Assembly: GCA_963682175.1 (NCBI GenBank)
Contig: OY821787.1
Location: forward strand, 27,258,501 to 27,322,500
DNA length: 64,000 nucleotides
Direction of reading: 5' to 3'
From: Triglochin maritima
Lineage: Eukaryota; Streptophyta; Magnoliopsida; Alismatales; Juncaginaceae
Of the stretch, positions 12,101-22,897 are shown piece after piece. Position 1 is the first letter of the stretch. Each line of letters begins with the position of its first letter. Both the position numbers and the translations under genes were made by a program. Under the pieces are notes generated by a model. It had not been told where the DNA came from. It ran no database searches and saw nothing but the letters and a program-made list of their open reading frames with translations.

Positions 12101-12231
12101 ATCATGAGGGGTTCGAGCCTTTCAGCTTTGACCTTTCACCCCTCATGACACCTCAGAGTACCGGTGAAGTTTGCCCATCTCGGCAAGTCTCTGGTCCTCC
12201 TGACTTGATGTTCTCATTTGATGTTCCTTGA
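9124..12231 (+). CDS. Gag-protease polyprotein of Retro-1
   Basis: Structural polyprotein that forms the virus-like particle and packages element RNA, fused to its own protease. The frame is open from 9097, but the first ATG is at 9124 (1,035 aa); a later ATG at 9241 gives 996 aa and starts a better Gag-like N-terminus. Domains in order from 9124: a retrotransposon capsid domain (about 105-250, with 'AKKWLY' and 'FLKKYFPN'); a zinc knuckle CHSCGRIGHVESEC (CX2CX4HX4C, near 340); a Pro/Gln-rich linker; an aspartic protease with 'LLDLGSAVNLLP' (DLGS in place of the usual DTG/DSG, as in Athila-type elements) and 'LILGRPFLAT'; then a ~300-aa C-terminal extension with 'IGWRVFFDE'. That extension has a counterpart in Retro-2. 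No RT, RNase H or integrase follows. The ORF has no visible disruption. Confidence 0.93.
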   Translation: MLSWTRDESGRLTRSVVNPASVIDFSTPPSSRVARSPGSMAANFREEEQLLDPPVRPVLPVVVPIPLRDRCYPSRTALPSCIVLPKANGNHFEVKPQFISMLPHFTGKGDPYIFLREFEEVCAMFKLQQLSTDSIHLRLVPFALKDDAKKWLYSNQANSFRTWDEFQSAFLKKYFPNHRTQKLRNEINSFYQHETEPFHAYLERFKELLSSCPHHGIELWRLCQIVYEGLHIPSRTLLESMCQGEFLGKDEREAWAFLEDLAEKTMQWESVREPPASSSIGARIANANSTRSGTAFAIDTTTATEARMAALMRRMDSIELQNQQSAPHMSTSGPVPCHSCGRIGHVESECESIPPEMERVNAVYDRARNDPYSSSYNPGWRNHPNFSWNQTNAPGGPPNSSRPPYQSHQPPMHAQSYQPPQAQTTNQSGFPNSNNMETRFNSLETLTRGLGNSMKNFMSTTSQVLTSNQQTMKSLELQMGQLAQSVHERERGSFPSQPEANPRMYQQQQMQNENVVPRGRQVNHVEEPVHHVNSIVTLRNGKQVDNHISLPHPPPSMQPLSGNGGEEEAEGEGNTPKLSSQAQQKTYLPKAPYPSRLNKKQSDNMDKILEVFKQVKVNIPLLDVIQQIPQYAKVLKDLCTTKRKTNVPKKAFLAANISSLLSNPTYTKYKDPGCPTIQCTIGDTRLSNVLLDLGSAVNLLPFSVYQQLNLGELKPTKITLQLADRSIRIPMGIIEDVLIKVGDFIFPVDFVVLDTNPVANTHSQIPLILGRPFLATSNALINCRNGLMKLSFGNMSAEFHVFNSGRQQEPMDEPLNLNLIRQLEKAPQNQRTPLTPMQPVENVCRLSEDSLPVFAMQQSELASNMNVQRECSLHDSVESTSESETPHHMPIPEGVSTSCPMAIEPFELHFDSNKDPPMTELMLDDLNDGGRSLLDDLGRSPIFSDAGLLHPSNEPEQLIPMHPPIGWRVFFDEQLNPNEATQLHSLLPTPNQYHEGFEPFSFDLSPLMTPQSTGEVCPSRQVSGPPDLMFSFDVP

Positions 12232-13679
12232 CCAAATGACTATGAGAATATCTTGGTTGATGTATATATCTTTAAAAAAAAAAAAAAAAAAAAAAAAAGA
12301 AGTGTGTAATAAAAGACTCCTTCAGTGAGCATCGATTGTTGTGGGCCCCAACCCTTGTGTACTTGGGCCCAATCTCTTCACGTATTTATCTCCCTTATTC
12401 AGCTTCTCACAGGTTTTGAGGGAATTTGGGTTTGTGTCCATCAACATGACCCTGAACGTCCCTTTGTACTTCATGTTGGTGAGATCTTTCCTTTTTCATG
12501 CATGTATCCATGTAGTATCTTGTTCACATTCATTGAGGACAATGCATGAAGTAGGTGTGGGGGGGTGTTTTACGTGTGCACATAGTCGAGTCTTTTTCCT
12601 TTGGTTTTATTTTCGTTTGTTTGTACTGCTAGGGTCATGTTAGTGTGCCGCATTTAACATTGATATATCTGCTTGCCATGATCCTTGGGTGACTTGTCTC
12701 CTTTTGCTTGCCGAGTGCTTTAAAATTTTCACATTTCTTTCAAAATCTTCATGTGTTTGCGAAAGAAAATGTTTTTGTGGGTTTTGCGTGTGTTTAGCAT
12801 GTGCAAAACCGTTGAGAGGCAAAGTAAAAAGAAAGCTCCCAAAATTGTCTTGAACTTGATGCATTAGGATTTCTAGTTTACTGGCTTTAGGTCTTATCGA
12901 GTCGTTAGGATGCACCCCGATTTTCCCTCGGGGGGCGTGTAATCATAGGGTTTCAGTACTCAAAAATTTAAAGAAGTCCACCCTGAACCTAGTGAGTCAA
13001 ATAATTCGTGTCTGTTAGTATAAGGAAGTTTGTCGTAGTCAAGGGCCCTTAATCTCTTTTTGTGAAACTTAAGTGTAGGGGTTTTGGTTCCCATGTAGAT
13101 AAATAAGTGGTGTTCTCTCTTCTCGCACGGCTCCTATCACTCGGGAAAGTAGGTCTGAGGGGACTTTGTGCCTGGTGCTTTCGAGTCATCTGACTTGGGA
13201 TGCACCGACCGAACTCCCGTTACACGGGTGGTAGGGATCGCCCTATGTGGAGATTTGGGGGAAGGTGTACGTGATAGTGTAAGTCCTCATGGGCAATGAT
13301 GCACGAAACCTGATCCTAAGAGAATCAAACACCAACCAATAAAATGCTCCAAAGAAAAAGAAAAAAAAAGAAGAAAAAAAAAAGAAAAAGAAAAAGAAAA
13401 AAAGGAGTCAAATAAGAACCAAAATGGACTTTACACATTGTATCACATTTAGAAGTTAAGGTTGCCCATGTCTTTCACTTAATTCCTTAGTTAACTCTCA
13501 CGAATAACTCATTAGGCTAGGTGTGTGGACTAATTACATATATAGAGTCGACCCGTAGTATTACCGCATCCCATGATCGACAAAATGAGTCCAACGAGTC
13601 GTGTAGCTAGATTGATTAATGCATCTTGTTCGGATTTTGTGGGTGTATCCGCTGAAAACCCTCAGGAGACAACACTCCT

Positions 13680-13731
13680 CCTCCTTGGCGACAAGGAGGT
13701 TTAACGGCTTGTTGCACGTGCTAAGTGCAAC
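13680..13731 (+). promoter_or_regulatory. Twin hairpins upstream of the PPT in Retro-1
   Basis: Hairpin 1 (13680-13699) has an 8-bp perfect stem CCTCCTTG/CAAGGAGG with a GCGA loop. Hairpin 2 (13711-13731) has a 7-bp stem GTTGCAC/GTGCAAC with a 7-nt loop. Both recur in Retro-2 with the same stems, and its first loop is GCAA; both loops fit the GNRA tetraloop pattern. A cis-acting RNA role is inferred. Confidence 0.6.
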
Positions 13732-13816
13732 CGTGATTCCTACGAAAGTGAGTTAGGATTTCTTGTTTTTCGTTTGCTTTTCTCTTTCTTTGTTTTGCTC
13801 GGGACTAGCAAAAGTT

Positions 13817-13831
13817 AGGTGTGGGGGTATT
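13817..13831 (+). promoter_or_regulatory. Retro-1 polypurine tract
   Basis: AGGTGTGGGGGTATT directly abuts the 3' LTR start TG at 13832. It is the expected plus-strand priming site; the sequence is near-identical at 26015-26029 in Retro-2. Confidence 0.7.
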
Positions 13832-15234
13832 TGATTGACATCATTTCATGCTCATATTTGTATCTTATATCCATTATCTTTCACCTAAACAATGCTATGT
13901 CACGAGTTTTATGTTTAGTTTTCAGGAATAAATAGGTTTGAAGAGATGAAACATAAAAGGACCCAAAAGCTGGGAAAAAGGACTGGATTGTGAGATCTGG
14001 GGACCAAGATGCAAGGGAGAAGGACCTGAACGCAAGACAGAAGGACCTAAGAGCAAAACAGAATACTCCACACCATCATGGGGAGTATTTTAGCAATTGG
14101 ATTCGGGTCGGAGCTCCAATAAACAAAGTAGATGCATCCAAGACCACCAAATACACCAAGCAAATCCCAAAACAAGATTCAACTCGATCCGGAAAATTTG
14201 GACCGCCAATTAGCGGTCCAAGACCGCCAATTGGCGGTCACTTTGGGCCCAAATCCACCAAGTTTTCTCCTGGACGTGTATTAATGTTTGTTTAGGCTAT
14301 TTTTGGTATTGGTTTAGTCCCACATCGGGAGATTGTCCCGGATTAGCTTTTTCCATGGCTATAAATAGAACTCTTCACCTCCTTTTGTAATCACTCCATA
14401 TTTTAAGTGGCTATTCTTCCTACTAGAAGTGAGGCCTTGAAGCACACACTAAAGTAGGAGGATGCTACTTTTAATGTGAGTCATTTTAATACAAGTTTTC
14501 TTTATTATGTTGTTTGTTTTATGTTTCTTGTTTTGCTTTGCTTAATCTCATTTCATTAGTTTTATTAGCTTAGTTAATATGCTTTCTTTGTTTAGTTTAA
14601 TAATTAGTGTAATGTTTAGTGAGTAGTTCCATCCCTTTGGGGGGTGGAGTAGATGTACATACATGCAAATGAGAATGGGATGAATGCTTTAATTTCAATG
14701 TGTTGATTAAACATGAATGTATGCTTGCTTGTTTAGGATAGAATTTATAACTTGATGAGTTTTGCCAAAATGATTAGACACCTCTCATGCTTGTTTAGGT
14801 TCTGAAATAAACAACTTGCATATGTAAATGTTAATCAACCAAGTTGGTGAATAGATTGATAGGTTTTGCCATAACATTTAGACACTTCCTATGCTTGATA
14901 AACACCACCTTCATGTGCTTAAAGAATGTATTCTACACCCACCTCTTTGCTTGTGTGCACTCACTCCACCCCTTAGGGGTTTTCCATTCCTGAAATTCCA
15001 GCACTTCTATTTTGTTCTTAGCTTAGTTTTTATTTGATCGTTTATTTCTTTCTTTCGCATTTCGTACTTCTTAGCGTAGTTTAGTGTAGAGTAGTGTAAC
15101 CAACTCTCTTCTCCATTATTTTCGCCACTTGATTTCGTGCAAACAAGAGGCTGCTCACCTCCCTGAGGACGACCCGTACTTGCCACCGCTTCATCGCGGC
15201 CGTGCACTTGCGGTTTAAAATAAAACGTTCAACA
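13832..15234 (+). repeat. Retro-1 3' LTR
   Basis: 1,403 bp, differing from the 5' LTR at two positions that I can see. It ends ...TTCAACA and is followed by the TSD TAGAT. Confidence 0.95.
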
Positions 15235-15601
15235 TAGATACAGCCGACGTCTATTCCCAAACCTGGACAAAAAAAATTAAATAGGATCCGACGAAATTGT
15301 TTTTAGTCATCGTCGTCGTGTACATACAACTGCACCAAATTCGTTCACCTATAAATTTCATCCACGTACATCCATATACATCCCACATACATCCATAAAA
15401 TTGACATTCACAAGCATACATCCACAAGCATACATGCAAAAACACAAACACAAAAATACAACCACACAATTGACATTCAACACACTTGCAATTAATTCAT
15501 TCTAAAATTAAGGCGATTATATTAAGGCATAAAGTGTAGGTTTGTAATACAAGTGCACTTGTTAACTAAATTACAAAAAATACAATTGGCAGTAGAACCT
15601 C
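15235..15601 (-). other. CACTA-1 DNA between Retro-1 and the Ulp1-type gene
   Basis: Starts with the last subterminal motif (CCGACGTCTATT at about 15243), then a simple 'cataca/ccaca' sequence, then probable 3' UTR of the minus-strand gene that stops at 15602. The colinear region in CACTA-2 is about 36120-36485. Confidence 0.6.
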
Positions 15602-18505
15602 TTAGTTCGTCAGCATGTTTCTGATGAAATAGCGAGCCCATCGGTCGCGAGTTTCATCGAGCTCTTGTTGCGAGAATGGATCACTACTTTTTGGGAAAAC
15701 CTATCAAAAAATTACAAGTGTGTTGAATATTAATAACTAAATATTGAAACTACAATTGAATATACAATTGAATAACGATCTACATTACCTCGGTTAGACA
15801 TACGTCTTGAGTTGCCACATCGAGGATTTCCTCCATGTATCTCATCACGTAGTAACCGCATTCCGTATTTCCAACCTGCTTCCGGTACTACAAACATAGG
15901 AATTCGCTAAATATTTGTTCCTAACTTAATTAACAAAAATGGGATAGAACGTACTCTCATTCCATGCCATGTTATTCCTGATTTTGTGGTTGTTCTCCTA
16001 CCACCTAAAGCTCTGTAAACCTTAATTGCCCTGAGTAGCACAACTTAAAATATCAATCAATAATACTAATAAAAATCCACGAATTACTTTATTCATGACT
16101 AAACGAACTTACATATTTAGAAGTTTCTTTATTGAGTCCCTTGGTTTATTCGACCCCAACGGATCAAACCAATATGCCGAATTAGTCGTTGGGCATACAA
16201 CGACAAGCATCCAATGAGCCCTGTGTTATATATATAATTAGAAGTTTATTACAAAATAAAATTTCACTTTGAATTACAAAGTTTACCTCTCATGATAAGG
16301 GAGCAGATAATATTTCTTGTCTTCTTCTTTAAAGAATGTCCCTAGTTGACCCGATTTATCGTCATTCCCGTATATATATGTAGATGGACTGATAAATCCA
16401 AATACTTGATCCTCGGGAAAGATTGACCTTCTGGCGTCGTAAAGATGTCTACAAGTATAAAAATTATAATTTATTACAGTTTTGATAAAATTATTCAATA
16501 CTTTTCATTGTATACAAAAGAACACTTACTTCACTTGCACGTCGATAATCATGATACACAACGAATCCATCGCCATGAACTGCATGATATCCTCTTTGGT
16601 GACGTACAAAGCCGGAGGCAACCCTTTATCCCCCTCGAACTCCAAGGTACTTAACGATTGTGCCTCCCTACCTACCATACATTGATACAACATTTTGCAC
16701 CTACTTGGAAGCGAATTAATGTTGATCGGAGATTGGTTGTTTGACCCTTTGCTCCGGGGGCTTGAAACCTTACAAAGATGTATAGAACCGTTAAAATACA
16801 ATTGTTAACAAATTTGAAGTTTAAAGTCTTTCAAAGTTAAACTATACCTCATGTTTGTCGTTTAGCTCTACTAAATAACTAGGCCAACGCACGAACCCAC
16901 CGATAGCATCGCCGAGAGTAACAATCTCTTCTTCCGGAAATGGCACAAAAACACCAGGATCTAAGCAACTCTCAACTGCAACCTTCAATTCTCCCTCTCC
17001 TACCTCTGTGAAGTGGTGTCTGGAGATGTTATAAACTTTCCCGTGTCCCACCAATCTTCGATCATGGTCTTCGACAAATAAAGCACATCTAGATCCATCC
17101 ACGAACTTTCCAAACGAGGGACCGTCGACGAGGGCCAATTCTCGAGAATGAGACACGAAATCATCATGTCTATGATGGTGGAACACTGGCAGAACTGGAG
17201 TAGTCTCCGTGGAAGAACCGGTCTTACGACGGGTAGGAGAAGTAGGCAAAGCACGATCCAATCTCTCCGTAAGAAGCTGCAAAGACTTCTTCAAATCTGC
17301 AATCTCCTGCTGGCATTTGGTATGACCAGTCGTCGAAGTAGACCGTTGAGTCTTCCCAAAATATTGTCGAAGTCCAACTCTACTCCCTACCCCTCGCACA
17401 CGACCGGGGTGTTCGTCGTTTCCCAAGGCCTCGCGTAGAATATCATTCCGACCATCGGAAGCAAATTCGCCTTGAGATTCTCTCAACTTCAGAGAGTCCT
17501 AAGTTTAAAACAATATTTACTATCATTTGAGCAATATAAAATTAATGATTCTGAATTAACATATACATAACTGATGCAACTTACTATCTTCGAGCCGATA
17601 GCTTGCGACTCGTCTGTGACGTACTCCCCTCTGGAATTTACTCTCGCTCTCTTCCAAGAATCACAACGAGCTCTGGGAGAAGGAGGAGATAGGTTACTTG
17701 CTTGCTCCTCACTCATACCGGAGTCAATTGCCTCCTGTCTCTTCTGAGCAATTTTTTCAGCCATCATTTGTGCTTCCAACTTGTGGTACCCCGCTCGAGA
17801 CATACGATGGGTATACTTGTTAGAAGATCTAATCTTTTGGTTTTTTGCTCGGATGACCTAAAATCAATTTTATTAGATTGTCACTAAAATCAATAACTAA
17901 CAATTTTGTTTTGAAACTCAGTTACTATATTATAAATTAAACTCAGTATACCTCAAACTCCGGGCTATCTCTGGATTTTCTGAATAGCTCCCATTGATTC
18001 GAAGTGATAAAGTTATAGACATCGCATGGATTTCTATCCTGGTAGTCTCCGAATATGTACTTGTTCGTTAAATTTGTTTTGAAATCCCTCCAACGAACTG
18101 ACATGTATGTCATCCACTTCTTCTTCAACTTGTCAGTGGATTGGAACTCAAAAGATTCCTACAACACGTTAACTTTATATATATCAAAAGTTCAACTAAA
18201 ACTATAGAAATCTATAATGGAACCATTACCTGCACATTATCCCATATTGTGTCCTTCAACTTCTCATCTACATCAGCCCAACTGGATAAACAAATGTCAA
18301 CTTTGGCCCTCGCTAAGCTACCCAGAAAACTTTTCCAATTATCAGACAGCATGCCTAAGGGCTCAAGACGGTCATCAAACTGGATTGGAATTCTACCGTC
18401 TCTAGTTCTTCTGCCCACGAATTCTTTCATGAGACAAGGACCTCGTGTACTGTATGTCTTCGAACCTTCAGACTCGGAGGAAGTGGGTTTCTTTTTCGGA
18501 GCCAT
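15602..18505 (-). CDS. Transposase_24-like / Ulp1 (C48) cysteine protease fusion, 10 exons, apparently intact
   Basis: Second gene of CACTA-1, in the TNPA position. My splice model joins 18505-18230, 18158-17952, 17857-17585, 17498-16848, 16768-16530, 16448-16287, 16220-16113, 16030-15955, 15887-15789 and 15700-15602. All introns are GT-AG and the 2,190-nt frame has no stop until TAA (729 aa). Residues about 90-235 (KKKWMTYMSVRWRDFK, NKYTHRMSRAGY) resemble the plant Ptta/En/Spm Transposase_24 family. Residues about 310-330 include a possible coiled coil. A middle region follows, containing 'VDGSRCALFVED' and 'PFPEEEI'. The C-terminus is a C48 peptidase with AHWML (His605), WFDPLG (Asp622), Gln668 and TECGYYV (Cys674): the complete His-Asp-Gln-Cys set. 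Family members remove SUMO or related modifiers; whether this one does is unknown. Decayed relatives lie in CACTA-2 and CACTA-4. Confidence 0.85.
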
Positions 18506-18575
18506 TATACTATAAAAGATAAATTCAAGTAATTAAATAAGGTAAAGACATGGATTAAATGTCTATTACAATGTG

Positions 18576-20220
18576 TTACAACAGAAAATTTGCACCTTTA
18601 CTGTTTTTTTTCCTTAATCGATTTTCAATCCATATACCTTCACCGTGGTCATCTCTAAACATACAAGTCTCAACATTTATTTCTTCATCTACTGAGTTCA
18701 ACTCAGGTGCTTGCTTAGAGAAAGGTGGTGTTTCTTCATACTCGATCAGACTATCATCTGATACAACTTTTTCCTTCCCTTCCAAAATTACTGCCCATTT
18801 CTTATCACACGAATCAGCCATATAGAAGACTTGTTTCGCTTGGGAAGCTAGAATAAAAGGTTCTCCTTTATACCCTTGTTTTGAAAAATCAATTAAAGTG
18901 AAGCCATAGTCATCCACTCGAACTCCTGTTTTATTATCAGCCCACTTGCATCTAAATATAGGTACTTTGAATTTAACAAAGTCTAGCTCCCATATATCTT
19001 CAATTACACCGTAATAGAACATGTCGGCGTATACAGGATTCTTGTCTTTAGAACTAGACACATGCAAAGACTCTGCTATTAAGGTGACGCCACTGTTCTG
19101 AACAGCACTTTTCGCATCTTCACAAACTGTGTAGAAAGAATATCCATTGATATCATAACCACTGTAACTTATAACAACAGAATGCGGACCGTAAGCCAAC
19201 CACTGTATTGTCTCAGAAACATCACGCTTGTATGCTAGATTTTTGAACCAAGAGATGAAATTCTTATTGTGACTATTAATTACTTGTTGATCACTCCACA
19301 AAGGATTTCTTTCCTTTAGAAACTTCATGTGTTCATTTAGGTATGGTTGAACTTCATTCGAATTGCACAACACATAAAAATATGCTGTCATTAAGTCATC
19401 ACCATTTGGATTTAACATTTTCATCCCACGTGTCCCTTTACCATCGACACGATTATCATGACGATTCTTCGGAAGTCCAACAGTTTTGGTGTTTGCTAGG
19501 TATCCAGTGCAAAACTCGATAACCTCCTCAGCTATGTATCCTTCAACAATACTAGCATCTGGTCTTTGACGATTTTTGCAATAACCTTTCAACACTTTCA
19601 TATAACGCTCGAAAGGATACATCCACCTTAAGAAAACTGGTCCGCACAATTTAACTTCTCTAACCAAATGAATAACAAGATGAATCATAATGTCGAAAAA
19701 AGCCGGGGGGAAGAACATCTCCAACTGACATAATGTGACCACAATTTCATTATGTAACTTGTCTAACTGCACAGGATCGACCACCTTACTGCAAATCTTA
19801 TTGAAAAACGAACACAACTTTATTATTGCTTGTCTAACATCTTTCGGTAATATGGATCTCAGTGCTACAGGTAACAACTGCTGCATTAAAGTATGACAAT
19901 CGTGAGACTTCATCCCCACAAGTTTCAAATCCTTCATAACAACAAGATTACTGATATTTGAAGAATAACCTTGTGGAACCCTTACATCGTGCAAACACTG
20001 ACAGAGAATTCTTTTCTCCTTTCTAGACAATGTATAACTAGCTGGAGGTAAGTAATTCCGATCTCCTTTCTTCTCTGGTGCCAACATTGCTCGTATACCA
20101 ATATCAACAAGATCAAGTCTTGCATTATATCCATCTTTGGTTTTACCAGGTATGTTCAACAGAGTGCCAACAAGACTATCACAAACATTTTTCTCTACGT
20201 GCATCACATCAATACAATGT
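18576..20220 (-). pseudogene. tnpD transposase, C-terminal part (interrupted by Retro-2)
   Basis: A 543-codon frame continuing from the 27574-28775 fragment across the Retro-2 insertion. The joined reading is RH-C-IDVMHVEKNV, the standard CACTA transposase sequence. It contains a DUF4218-type region ('MIHLVIHLVREVKLCGPVFLRW', 'GRPDAS'-like 'QRPDASIVEGYIAEE') and a DUF4216-type region ('VYADMFYYGVIEDIWELDF', 'FRCKWAD'). This part has no internal stop. The stop at 18576 lies only 71 bp from the ATG of the next gene. The whole tnpD is inactive because of the 5' damage and the insertion. Confidence 0.9.
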
Positions 20221-21764
20221 TGATTGACATCATTTCATGCTTATATTTGTACCTTATATCCATTATCTTACACCTAAGCAATGCTATGTGACGAGTTTTA
20301 TGTTTAGTTTTCAGAAATAAAGAGGTTTGAAGAGAAGAGCCATGAAAGGACCCAAAAGCAGGAAAAAAGGACCTAATTGTGAGACCTGGGGACCAAGATG
20401 CAAGGGGGAAGGACCTGATCGTAAGACAGAAGGACCTAAGAGCAAAACAGGAAACTCCTCACCATCATGAGGAGTATTTTGTCAATTCGATTCGGGTCGG
20501 AGCTCCACTAAACCAACCAGATGCATCTAAGACCAAGAAACACTTCAAGAAAAGCCCACAAAGAAAACCAGACGGATCCAAGCTTTATAGGCCGCCAATT
20601 AGCGGTCTGGAACCGCTAATTGGCGGTCCATTTAGCCCAGGATCCGTCCAATTTTCTGTAGCATGTGTATTAGTGTATTCTTAGTGTATTTGTGGTATTG
20701 GTTTAGTCCCACATCGGGGGATTGTCCCGGATTAGCTTTTTCCATGCTTATAAATAGAACTCTTCACCTTCCATTGTAATGACCCATTGTTTGGTGGCAT
20801 TCTCTCTACTAAGGAGTGAGCCTTGAAGCAATAACTCAAGGTGGAGAAGGATGCTATCTTCAATGTGAGTCATTGTTAATAAAAGTTTATTTGTTTCTTT
20901 TAATCTTGTTTTGTTATGTTGTTTGTTTTGTGTGGGTTGCTTTACTTTGTTTAATTTCTTGTTTAGTAATTTTAGTATCTTAGTTAAATGTTTTCTTTAC
21001 TTAGTCTAATCAGTAGTGTAATGAGTAGTGAGTAGTTCCATCCCCATTTGGGGGGTGGAGAAATATGTGATATAATTATGTAGTGTATTAAGTGTGTGTT
21101 ATTTTTATCCATTGAGCTTTATATGATTTCCATAACCATCTAATGGGTCTCCACTCTTATCTTTGATATGCTAATGCTCTTGAATGAAGCTTAGCTTATG
21201 CTTTGATTAGTGGACCTATTTTATGGGGAATGATAAGGTTAGGATATGGATGAAGTTAATATTGGAAACACAATTTGTAATGTATGTGCTCTTGTTGCCT
21301 TTACCTTAGCTAATGTCTTGTATGTTTTAATGATGTAGTGAAATCTTAATTCATGTAGAGGCATAGTAGGGTATAGTCTTTATACTTGAGTTCATGTAGC
21401 TTCATTCCAATTATTGTCTTGTATGTTTTAATGATGTAGTCTTATCTTAATTCATGTAGAGGCAAAGTTGGATGTAGTTTTATGATTTCATGCACTACAT
21501 GTTGTGAGGAGCTTAATGAACACACACACACTTCTTTATGTTCACATTATTTCTCTACCCCCTTTGGGGTTTAGTTTTTATTGCTTATCTTTCATTTCCA
21601 TTAGCATTGTAGTGTAGTTTAGTGTAACCAATCCTTTTCTCCTTTCTTTACCCCTTGCCTTCGCACAAACCAAGTGTCGACACACCTCCCAGTGGACGAC
21701 CCGTATTTGCCACCGCTTCAACGCGGCCGTGCACTTGCGGTTAAATATAAAACGAGATCAATCA
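20221..21764 (+). repeat. Retro-2 5' LTR
   Basis: Begins TGATTGACATC and ends GATCAATCA. Related to the Retro-1 LTR, with strongest similarity in the first ~560 bp (U3 through TATA) and in the last ~200 bp. The middle differs and contains two internal repeats of 'aatgtcttgtatgttttaatgatgtag'-type sequence (near 21310 and 21415). Confidence 0.95.
20706..20756 (+). promoter_or_regulatory. LTR promoter of Retro-2: USE plus TATA box
   Basis: GTCCCACATCG at 20706-20716 and TATAAATA at 20749-20756, again about 41 bp between centres. The elements and the spacing are exactly kept relative to Retro-1 although surrounding bases have changed. Paired palindromes lie upstream at 20591-20628. Confidence 0.7.
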
Positions 21765-21770
21765 AGTTTT

Positions 21771-21788
21771 TGGCGCCGTTGCCGGGGA
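21771..21788 (+). promoter_or_regulatory. Retro-2 primer-binding site (tRNA-Asp)
   Basis: TGGCGCCGTTGCCGGGGA, identical to the Retro-1 site and six bases after the LTR, so both use the same primer tRNA. Confidence 0.9.
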
Positions 21789-22897
21789 GGTGCTCTGTCC
21801 AGACGTTGGTTTGGACGATTCGAGGGGTTTTTAATTTTTTGTTTTCAGTTTTTCTTAGTGGCAGGGAACCTGAGGATCAAGGGGAAGCGACTGGAGTAAT
21901 TGGAGAGCAAAAGACCCCAAAGTGAGCGCCAATCAGCGGTCTGGGACCGCCAATTGGCGGCCTGGTGAGCCTCAATTGCTCTCAAATTTGTTCCAGTTGT
22001 TATGTTGTTCACTTTAGTTATCTGGGAGCCCAATTTTGCATGTTGTGATCTTTAGTTTGCTCCCAGATTTAATTTCAATCCCCTTTAATCAACTTGGACC
22101 ATAAAACTCAAAGCAAAAGATTAGACTTCTTGCCATCTAGGTCATGCATCATATGTAGACCTTGCATGCATCTTTCTTTTCTTTGCTTTACATTTTGTCG
22201 TTGATTGCTGGAGCGAGGTACGCATTCCTTATCACTCATTCACGCATTAGGACATTCATTAGTGAGTAAGGTTTGCATCGAAACAAGAGTGAGGTGAGTG
22301 CTTGTTTGGTGAGTTGCTTGCTAGCCTAAGATTTCAAAACATCTTTAAGGGGCATCACCTATAGACTTCAAAGATAAGGTGGGGGATTTCATCACCCCTC
22401 CCTTAGCCCCAAAAAGCACACTCAAGTAAAGCCTTAACTAAAAGCAAGTAGACATTGGCCCTAGGAATTCGGACGCACTAGGAGAGTAATCTAGTTGAGA
22501 CCGTCATGACCTGATCGGCGTTGCCTACCTTGTCGATAGTAGGAGGTACTGGATCTCCGGATCTGGTATCACTTACTGGGCATTGTGGTCCTCGTTGCAG
22601 GGAGGTGAGGCGTGTCGAGGCTAGTGACCTCGAAGTTAGGCGTCGTCTAGCCTAAGGACCCATTGCCTTACATTGTTTGAGCCATGCTTGCTAGTTAGGC
22701 TTCTACCTTCACCCTGTACCCTCGCTAGCTCTAGGGATTCTTCCCTTCTCCTCTGAGTCATCTTCTTCTCACCTTCTTCTACGTTATAGTCTCCTCCCCT
22801 TTACACTCTCTGTTAGCGTTTTAGGGTCGAGTCGAGCACTTTTTGCGAGCTTAGCCTCGTGGTGGTGAGAGTGGTCGACTCGAGAGTTTTTCTTGAG
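21789..22897 (+). other. Retro-2 untranslated leader
   Basis: No supported ORF. Carries the second palindrome pair (21926-21962, including GGGACCGCCAATTGGCGGCC at 21943-21962). The part 22081-22810 aligns with the Retro-1 leader and with the segment captured by CACTA-1 and CACTA-2. Confidence 0.7.

Larger units (their letters stand above)
12232..13831 (+). other. Retro-1 3' noncoding tail where pol would be
   Basis: No coding evidence. Contains a 25-A run (12274-12298), a purine-rich AAAG-type tract (13351-13405), two strong hairpins (13680-13731) and the polypurine tract at the LTR edge. Most of it aligns with 24500-26029 of Retro-2, so it is conserved although noncoding. Confidence 0.75.
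6615..15234 (+). mobile_element. Retro-1: complete non-autonomous gypsy-type LTR retrotransposon (gag-pro only)
   Basis: 8,620 bp, flanked by TAGAT at 6610-6614 and 15235-15239. LTRs of 1,403 bp each begin TG and end CA. The order is 5' LTR, tRNA-Asp PBS, ~1.1-kb leader, one Gag-protease ORF, ~1.6-kb noncoding tail, polypurine tract, 3' LTR. No reverse transcriptase, RNase H or integrase is present. I see only two substitutions between the LTRs (near 7791/15006 and 7988/15203), so insertion was recent. CACTA-2 shows the equivalent empty site near 36120. Confidence 0.95.

Noticed and set aside
22859..22897. Upstream extension of the Retro-2 ORF
   Set aside because: Begins at GTG codons; the first ATG is at 22898.
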